NCBI GenBank assembly: GCA_037133095.1
Contig: JBAXOT010000023.1
Location: forward strand, 1-27,826
From: CAIMZW01 sp037133095
Lineage (GTDB): Bacteria > Actinomycetota > Actinomycetes > Nanopelagicales > Nanopelagicaceae
DNA: 27,826 bases
Direction: 5' to 3'
The stretch's first letter is position 1; each line of letters begins with the position of its first letter. This document shows, piece by piece, positions 22,457 to 27,826 of the stretch. The notes beneath the pieces were generated by a model, which saw only the letters and a list, made by a program, of their open reading frames with translations, was not told the DNA's origin and did no database searches. The position numbers and the translations under genes are program-made.

Positions 22457-22905
22457 CCCGTGATTTAGCGCGCGAGCTTTACCGAGCCTTTCGAAGTCAA
22501 AATCGAAGGGTTCGGTTAAACGAGCAAGCAGAAATCCGAGAGCGGGTGGATGACCCCCATGCGCTCAAAGACATTTTGCAAGATTTGGCAAAATCCCAAG
22601 AATGGCGACAAGGAATCGCCGAAGGAACGCTCTTCACCCAATGGTCCGAAATAGTGGGCGAAGAAATCGGCTCTCGCACCACACCAATTTCCTTGCTTGA
22701 CGGTCAATTAACCATTCAGACCACTTCGACCGCCTGGGCTACCCAACTCCGCCTCATTTCACCCCAACTTCTCACCACTATTGCCACCTCTGCGCCTGGC
22801 GCCCTCGTGGAAGAGTTGGCCATCATCGGACCAAATGCCCCGCATTGGAAGAAAGGGGTCCGATCTATCAAAAATGCTCGCGGCCCCAGAGACACATACG
22901 GATAG
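22453..22905 (+). CDS. dciA: DciA-type helicase-loading protein (DUF721)
   Basis: A 150-residue protein whose DUF721 core is about 40-135: WSEIVGEEIGSRTTPISLLDGQLTIQTTSTAWATQLR contains the conserved W...IVG and the T.S.AW..QL pattern. DciA is the ancestral bacterial partner that delivers DnaB helicase to the origin where no DnaC/DnaI exists; a gene between recF and gyrB (Rv0004 in mycobacteria) is its standard actinobacterial location. The N-terminal 40 residues are charged and probably flexible. The GTG start overlaps the recF stop. Confidence 0.9.
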   Translation: MTRDLARELYRAFRSQNRRVRLNEQAEIRERVDDPHALKDILQDLAKSQEWRQGIAEGTLFTQWSEIVGEEIGSRTTPISLLDGQLTIQTTSTAWATQLRLISPQLLTTIATSAPGALVEELAIIGPNAPHWKKGVRSIKNARGPRDTYG

Positions 22906-23031
22906 AGCAGTTAGCAACCCCTTTTTCACTGGACTCCTACAAGATGCTCGTAATAAACCCCCTAGCCCACCTTGTAACGCCGTTTTCGCCAATACTAGGA
23001 GAGATTTCACGCTAGAATAAAACCTTAAAGA

Positions 23032-23059
23032 TTGAGAAAAACCCGTCAGGTTTTATCCT
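23032..23059 (+). promoter_or_regulatory. Predicted gyrB-gyrA promoter
   Basis: TTGAGA (23032-23037), a 16-base spacer and TATCCT (23054-23059). Start would be near 23066, leaving a leader of about 24 bases with AGGGG (23080-23084) five bases before the ATG. An inverted repeat AAAACC/GGTTTT (23038-23054) fills the spacer. A second -10-like TAGAAT lies at 23013-23018 without a clear -35. The rest of the 184-base gap (22906-23089) shows nothing else I can support. Confidence 0.6.
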
Positions 23060-23089
23060 GAGCCGTTTTCACCTTGAATAGGGGCGTGG

Positions 23090-25045
23090 ATGCCAAACAA
23101 GTCCTATGACGCCAGCGCCATCACGGTTCTGGAAGGTCTCGACGCCGTTCGCAAGCGCCCCGGTATGTACATCGGCTCCACTGGTGAGCGCGGACTACAC
23201 CACCTCGTGCAAGAGGTTGTCGACAACTCGGTTGATGAGGCCATGGCGGGTTATTGCACCCAAATTCACGTGACGCTCGAAGCCGACGGTGCAGTGAAAG
23301 TGGTCGATGACGGTCGCGGCATTCCAGTAGATATGCACCCGATCGAAAAAAAGCCGGCTCTAGAAGTTGTCATGACAGTTCTCCACGCTGGGGGAAAGTT
23401 CGGCGGCAGTGGTTACTCCGTTTCAGGCGGGTTGCACGGTGTCGGTATTTCGGTTGTGAACGCACTGAGTACTGATCTTGCTGTGGAAGTCCAACGGGAT
23501 GGCTTTCATTGGTATCAAGAATATAAATTGGGAGTTCCGCAACAACCAGTGCGTAAAGGTGAAGCAACGGACAATCACGGCACCACCACTACCTTTTGGC
23601 CATCCAAAGAAATTTTCGAGACCACCGATTTTTCTTTTGAAACCCTCTCGGCGCGTTTTCGAGAGATGGCTTTTCTTAACAAAGGCTTGATTCTCACTTT
23701 AAAAGATCTCCGCATTGGACACGTTGATGACAAAGGTGAACCACTCTACGTCCGCTACCACTACGAGGGTGGCATTATTGATTTCGTAAAACACCTCAAT
23801 CAATCAAAAGGTGAGACACATAAATCCATCATCTCTTTCAGCGTGGAGGATGACAAAAACCGAATCTCGCTTGAAGTTGCGATGCAATGGAACTCTGGAT
23901 TTTCCGAATCGGTGTACACCTTTGCCAATGCGATCCATACCCATGAGGGCGGAACCCACGAAGAAGGTTTTCGGACCTCTTTAACCTCCATCGTCAATAA
24001 ATTCGGTGAAGAGTGGGGCTACATTCGCAAGAAGGAAGATCGACTTACGGGTGAAGATATTCGCGAAGGTCTTACAGCTATCGTCTCTATTAAAATTGGT
24101 GAACCACAATTCGAAGGTCAAACCAAGACGAAATTGGGCAATACCGAAGCCAAATCTTTTACCCAGAAATCGATGAATGAATTCCTCACCGAATGGTTCG
24201 AAAAGAATCCGGGCGAAGGAAAAGATATTGTTCGAAAGAGCATTGACGCCGCCGCCGCCCGAGTGGCTGCCAGAAAAGCACGCGATCTTTCCCGAAGTCG
24301 AAAAGGCTTACTTGAAGGCCGGGGAATGCCTGGAAAGCTCGCCGATTGTCAATGGACCGAACCCGAAAAATGCGAGCTATATATTGTTGAAGGTGATTCG
24401 GCGGGTGGTTCCACAAAAGGTGGCCGCGATTCTCGAAATCAAGCCGTATTGCCAATTCGTGGAAAAATTCTTAACGTCGAGAAAGCGCGCATTGATCGAG
24501 TTTTGCAAAACAATGAAGTACAAGCGCTCATCACTGCATTAGGCACGGGAATTCATGACGAGTTTGATGTTGCAAAGTTGCGATACCACAAAATTATTCT
24601 GATGGCGGATGCTGACGTTGACGGCCAACACATACGCACTTTGCTGCTGACCTTACTGTTCCGTTTTATGCGGCCGTTAATTGAAAACGGTTATGTTTAT
24701 CTAGCCCAGCCGCCGCTCTATAAGTTGAAGTGGGGCGGGAAGGAACCGGTTCAGTATGCATTCTCTGACCGAGAACGTGACGGATTTATTAAGATCGGTC
24801 TAGGTGCTGGAAAGCGTCTTCCAAAAGAGGATGGAATTCAACGCTTTAAAGGTTTGGGCGAAATGCCTGCTAAAGAGTTGTGGGATACGACCATGGATCC
24901 GGCGCACCGGGTTCTTATCAAAGTGACCATCGACGATGCCGCCGCAGCCGACGATCTCTTCTCGGTACTTATGGGTGAAGATGTTGAACTGCGACGAAAC
25001 TTTATTCAACGAAACGCTAAAGACGTTAGGTTCTTGGATATCTAA
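23090..25045 (+). CDS. gyrB: DNA gyrase subunit B
   Basis: A 651-residue ATPase/TOPRIM subunit. The GHKL domain has the catalytic glutamate in LVQEVVDN (Glu42, Asn46), VVDDGRGIPVD (71-81) and a glycine-rich lid. The TOPRIM domain has IVEGDSAGGSTKGGRD, LPIRGKILNVEKA and MADADVDGQHI with its metal-binding acidic residues, and the end has QRFKGLGEMPAKELW. With GyrA it introduces negative supercoils. Length fits the short Gram-positive type without the enterobacterial insert. A ribosome-binding site AGGGG is present. Its TAA shares one base with the gyrA ATG. Confidence 0.98.
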   Translation: MPNKSYDASAITVLEGLDAVRKRPGMYIGSTGERGLHHLVQEVVDNSVDEAMAGYCTQIHVTLEADGAVKVVDDGRGIPVDMHPIEKKPALEVVMTVLHAGGKFGGSGYSVSGGLHGVGISVVNALSTDLAVEVQRDGFHWYQEYKLGVPQQPVRKGEATDNHGTTTTFWPSKEIFETTDFSFETLSARFREMAFLNKGLILTLKDLRIGHVDDKGEPLYVRYHYEGGIIDFVKHLNQSKGETHKSIISFSVEDDKNRISLEVAMQWNSGFSESVYTFANAIHTHEGGTHEEGFRTSLTSIVNKFGEEWGYIRKKEDRLTGEDIREGLTAIVSIKIGEPQFEGQTKTKLGNTEAKSFTQKSMNEFLTEWFEKNPGEGKDIVRKSIDAAAARVAARKARDLSRSRKGLLEGRGMPGKLADCQWTEPEKCELYIVEGDSAGGSTKGGRDSRNQAVLPIRGKILNVEKARIDRVLQNNEVQALITALGTGIHDEFDVAKLRYHKIILMADADVDGQHIRTLLLTLLFRFMRPLIENGYVYLAQPPLYKLKWGGKEPVQYAFSDRERDGFIKIGLGAGKRLPKEDGIQRFKGLGEMPAKELWDTTMDPAHRVLIKVTIDDAAAADDLFSVLMGEDVELRRNFIQRNAKDVRFLDI

Positions 25046-27630
25046 TGGATAACACACACCAAAACCCAGAACTGCCTCAACACGATCGGATCGAGACCGT
25101 TGATCTCCAAGTCGAGATGGCGCGCTCTTACCTCGATTATGCAATGAGTGTCATTGTTGGTCGCGCCTTGCCTGATGTCCGCGATGGTTTAAAACCGGTT
25201 CACCGCCGCGTGCTTTATGCGATGTATGACGCCGGTTACCGACCCGATAAAGGTTATTACAAGTCCTCTCGCATCGTCGGTGATGTCATGGGTAATTACC
25301 ACCCCCATGGTGATACCGCGATCTATGACGCTGTGGTTCGGTTAGCTCAATTTTGGTCGCTTCGTTTTCCATTAATTGATGGAAACGGAAACTTTGGTTC
25401 GCCTGGCAATGATCCCGCCGCTGCAATGCGTTACACCGAGGCCAGACTTGCTCCTTTGGCGATGGAGATGATGCGTGATATCGATGAGGACACCGTTGAT
25501 TTCATTCCCAACTACGACGGTCGATCACAAGAGCCAGTTGTTCTACCAAGTCGATTCCCCAATCTATTAGTCAACGGCAGCGCTGGTATCGCCGTAGGTA
25601 TGGCAACCAATATCCCACCCCACAACCTTTCCGAAGTGATCGAAGGAGTTTGTTGGGCTTTAGAAAATCCAGATCAACCACCACATGAGTTGCTCGAAAA
25701 ACTTATTACAATTATTAAAGGTCCAGACTTTCCTACCAAAGCACTTATTGTTGGCCGTAGTGGAATCGAAGATGCATATCGCACCGGTCGTGGTTCTATC
25801 ATCATGCGCGCCGTTGTAGAGATTGAAGAGATCAATAAGCGCACCTGCCTAGTAGTCACTGAACTGCCATATCAGGTGAATCCAGATAACTTAGCTTTGA
25901 AAATTGCCGAGCTGGTCAAAGATGGTCGGATTAAAGGAATTGCCGATGTCCGCGACGAAGGCAACGAACGTCTAGGCCAACGTTTGGTTATTGTTTTACG
26001 CAACGATGCCGTGCCAAAAGTTATCTTGAATAATCTTTACAAGCACACCCAATTGCAAGATTCTTTTGGCGCAAACATGTTGGCACTCGTTGATAACGTG
26101 CCAAGAACCTTGCGTCTCGATGAATTTATTCGGTATTACATCGAACACCAAATTGAAGTCATTGTTCGCCGTACCAAGTATCGATTAGCTGAACGAGAAA
26201 AGCGCGCTCACATCTTGCGCGGTTATCTCAAGGCATTAGATGCTTTGGATGCGGTTATCGCCTTAATCCGTGCCAGTTCAACGACGGAAGAGGCGCGCAC
26301 AGGTTTGATGAAGTTGTTAGATGTCGATGAAGTACAAGCAAACGCAATTTTGGATATGCAACTTCGTCGAATCGCCGCGCTGGAACGTCAAAAAATCAAC
26401 GATGAATATGACGCGTTGATGGCCGACATTATTCTCTTGACTGAAATCCTTGCTAGCCCTGCCAAACAACGCGAAATCATAAAATCTGAGTTACAAGATG
26501 TCGCCACAAAGTTTGGCAACGAGCGACGAACTCAGATTATTTTGGCCGAGAACGATCTCTCTATTGAAGATTTCATCCCAGAACAAGATGTTGTCGTCAC
26601 GATTACCCGTTCTGGCTACTCCAAACGCACCAAGGCGGATCTTTATCGATCCCAACGCCGTGGTGGCAAAGGAGTTCGGGGAGCCGCGCTCCGACAAGAT
26701 GATCTCGTTGACCACTTCTTCGTGGCATCCACTCATGATTGGTTGATGTTCTTCACCAATAAGGGTCGGGTATACCGAGCCAAGGTGCACGAACTTCCGG
26801 ATGCCGGTAGAGATGCCCGCGGCCAACATGTCGCCAACCTTTTAGCATTCAAACCAGATGAGACAATCGCACAAGTTATTGCGCTCTCAAATTATGAGGC
26901 GTATCCATATCTTGTTATAGCAACTCGATCTGGAATGGTGAAGAAGAGCCCGCTTTCTGAGTATGACTCGACGCGCACCGGTGGCTTGATTGCCGTCAAC
27001 CTGCGAGAGGACGATGAAGTCGTTTCCGCCTCTCTCGTCAGCGAGAAGGACGAACTGTTGTTGGTTTCTAGATTTGGCATGTCTTTGCGCTTCTCGGCTA
27101 ATGACACATCATTGCGACCAATGGGTCGAGCCACCGGCGGAGTTATTGGCATGAAGTTCCGAGGCGAAGATAAGTTGCTTTCCATGGCAACGATTCTTGA
27201 TGACTCACAACCGCAATTTGTTTTAACGGCAACTGATGGCGGGTATGCCAAACGAACTCCGTTGAACGAGTACCGATCTCAAGGTCGAGGTGGAATTGGT
27301 GTTAAGGCCGCCAAAATCGATGAAGACTCTCGTGGCGTCCTGGTCGGTGCGATGATTGTGGCGGCCGAAGAGGAGATTCTCGCCATCACCTCCGGTGGAA
27401 CGGTCATTCGAACCGCTGTCTCTGAGATTCGCGAGACAAGTCGAGATACCCTTGGAGTTCGCTTAGTAAATCTCGGCGAAGGCGTCTCGGTAGTTTCCAT
27501 TGCGCAAGTGAAGGATGTTCCAGCCTCAGAGTTAGAAGAATCTGGCGATTTGGATGAATCTGTACCCGAGGACTCAAATGCCGATGACCTCGAAGCAGAT
27601 TCCACGCCTAACGAGGAGGTCACCGAATAG
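25045..27630 (+). CDS. gyrA: DNA gyrase subunit A
   Basis: An 861-residue breakage-reunion subunit. The catalytic tyrosine is Tyr130 in AAMRYTEARL. The quinolone-resistance-determining region reads HPHGDTAIYD, so Thr91 stands where Escherichia coli has Ser83 and Asp95 where it has Asp87; Thr is a natural residue there in several species. The C-terminal beta-pinwheel carries the GyrA box QRRGGKG, which identifies gyrase rather than topoisomerase IV. The last about 30 residues are acidic (DLDESVPEDSNADDLEADS), a feature that can modulate supercoiling activity. Translation is coupled to gyrB by a TAATG junction. Confidence 0.98.
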   Translation: MDNTHQNPELPQHDRIETVDLQVEMARSYLDYAMSVIVGRALPDVRDGLKPVHRRVLYAMYDAGYRPDKGYYKSSRIVGDVMGNYHPHGDTAIYDAVVRLAQFWSLRFPLIDGNGNFGSPGNDPAAAMRYTEARLAPLAMEMMRDIDEDTVDFIPNYDGRSQEPVVLPSRFPNLLVNGSAGIAVGMATNIPPHNLSEVIEGVCWALENPDQPPHELLEKLITIIKGPDFPTKALIVGRSGIEDAYRTGRGSIIMRAVVEIEEINKRTCLVVTELPYQVNPDNLALKIAELVKDGRIKGIADVRDEGNERLGQRLVIVLRNDAVPKVILNNLYKHTQLQDSFGANMLALVDNVPRTLRLDEFIRYYIEHQIEVIVRRTKYRLAEREKRAHILRGYLKALDALDAVIALIRASSTTEEARTGLMKLLDVDEVQANAILDMQLRRIAALERQKINDEYDALMADIILLTEILASPAKQREIIKSELQDVATKFGNERRTQIILAENDLSIEDFIPEQDVVVTITRSGYSKRTKADLYRSQRRGGKGVRGAALRQDDLVDHFFVASTHDWLMFFTNKGRVYRAKVHELPDAGRDARGQHVANLLAFKPDETIAQVIALSNYEAYPYLVIATRSGMVKKSPLSEYDSTRTGGLIAVNLREDDEVVSASLVSEKDELLLVSRFGMSLRFSANDTSLRPMGRATGGVIGMKFRGEDKLLSMATILDDSQPQFVLTATDGGYAKRTPLNEYRSQGRGGIGVKAAKIDEDSRGVLVGAMIVAAEEEILAITSGGTVIRTAVSEIRETSRDTLGVRLVNLGEGVSVVSIAQVKDVPASELEESGDLDESVPEDSNADDLEADSTPNEEVTE

Positions 27631-27635
27631 CTTTT

Positions 27636-27665
27636 TTGCGAGGATGACCCTAAGTCGGGTAACCT
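27636..27665 (+). promoter_or_regulatory. Predicted promoter for the tRNA-Ile/tRNA-Ala genes
   Basis: TTGCGA (27636-27641), 18 bases, TAACCT (27660-27665). Start near 27672 is about ten bases before the mature tRNA-Ile. It lies entirely in the gyrA-tRNA gap. Confidence 0.5.
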
Positions 27666-27681
27666 TCACCAGCCCTGAAAG

Positions 27682-27756
27682 GGGCCTGTAGCTCAGCCTG
27701 GTTAGAGCGCTTCCCTGATAAGGAAGAGGTCGGAGGTTCAAGTCCTCCCAGGCCCA
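27682..27756 (+). tRNA. tRNA-Ile (anticodon GAT)
   Basis: A complete cloverleaf. The acceptor GGGCCTG (27682-27688) pairs with CAGGCCC (27749-27755), discriminator A at 27756. The D arm is GCTC/GAGC, the anticodon stem CTTCC/GGAAG encloses CTGATAA with anticodon GAT at 27717-27719, and the T arm is GGAGG-TTCAAGT-CCTCC. CCA is not encoded. tRNA-Ile and tRNA-Ala after gyrA are usual in Actinobacteria. Confidence 0.98.
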
Positions 27757-27771
27757 CGCTCATAGAAATAT

Positions 27772-27826
27772 GGGGACTTAGCTCAATTGGTAGAGCGCCT
27801 GCTTTGCAAGCAGGAGGTCAGGAGTT
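27772..27826 (+). tRNA. tRNA-Ala (anticodon TGC), cut by the window end
   Basis: The 5' acceptor strand GGGGACT, TA, D arm GCTC/GAGC, and anticodon stem CCTGC/GCAGG around TTTGCAA are present, with anticodon TGC at 27805-27807. The T arm begins (AGGAGTT) and the sequence then ends. Fifteen bases separate it from tRNA-Ile. Confidence 0.95.

Noticed and set aside
23260..23275. TTCACGTGA core inside gyrB resembling parS
   Set aside because: The flanks do not match the 16-base consensus; it encodes normal GyrB residues.
1..27826. Mobile elements, CRISPR arrays, toxin-antitoxin or defence islands
   Set aside because: No repeats with regular spacing, transposase or integrase genes, or defence-type domains were seen; the gene content is core and in conserved order.

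Overview
This window is the replication-origin neighbourhood of an actinobacterial chromosome. The gene order is the classic one: cca, a nudix gene, a DUF6049-like gene, murJ, trxB, trxA and cwlM on one side, then parB-parA-rsmG-jag-yidC-yidD-rnpA-rpmH, oriC, dnaA, dnaN, recF, dciA, gyrB, gyrA, tRNA-Ile and tRNA-Ala. The same order is familiar from mycobacteria and streptomycetes. Base composition, by eye, is well below that of typical high-GC Actinobacteria, intergenic gaps are short, and many junctions are ATGA or GTGA overlaps. That suggests a streamlined, lower-GC actinobacterium; freshwater Nanopelagicales (acI) are a plausible but unproven assignment. I see no insertion sequence, prophage, CRISPR array or horizontally acquired island.

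Left region (1-6498). A minus-strand envelope cluster encodes a DUF5318 zinc-ribbon protein, a class A penicillin-binding protein and a GT87-type membrane glycosyltransferase, in the order of mycobacterial Rv0049-Rv0051. A divergent MFS transporter follows, and its 3' end overlaps the convergent tRNA nucleotidyltransferase gene. The first ~100 bases are GC-rich and structured and may hold the start of another minus-strand gene.

Middle region (6499-13521). A tightly packed plus-strand run encodes a nudix hydrolase, a shortened DUF6049-like exported protein, the lipid II flippase MurJ, thioredoxin reductase, thioredoxin, a CwlM-like protein whose amidase active site looks lost, and a PLP aminotransferase. 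It links peptidoglycan precursor control with thiol redox homeostasis. The sigM/anti-sigma pair found between murJ and trxB in mycobacteria is absent.

Origin region (13522-23089). Segregation genes (parA, parB), rsmG, jag, yidC, yidD, rnpA and rpmH run away from oriC on the minus strand; dnaA, dnaN, recF and dciA run away on the plus strand. DnaA boxes lie on both sides of dnaA. The dnaA-dnaN spacer has a hairpin, opposed DnaA boxes, DnaA-trio-like triplets and an AT-rich stretch, making it the best candidate for the unwinding site. Two near-perfect parS sites are embedded in the 5' ends of rsmG and parA. A perfect DnaA box lies outside the origin in the yidC-jag gap, inside a predicted promoter, and the predicted rpmH promoter has the same arrangement.

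Right region (23090-27826). gyrB and gyrA are joined by a one-base overlap, with a clear promoter upstream of gyrB. Two tRNA genes follow, apparently with their own promoter; the second is cut by the window end. The genes are essentially core functions. The observations most worth following are regulatory (DnaA boxes inside promoters, the unwinding element, parS inside coding sequence) and the degenerate CwlM; I do not see a clearly new multi-gene system.
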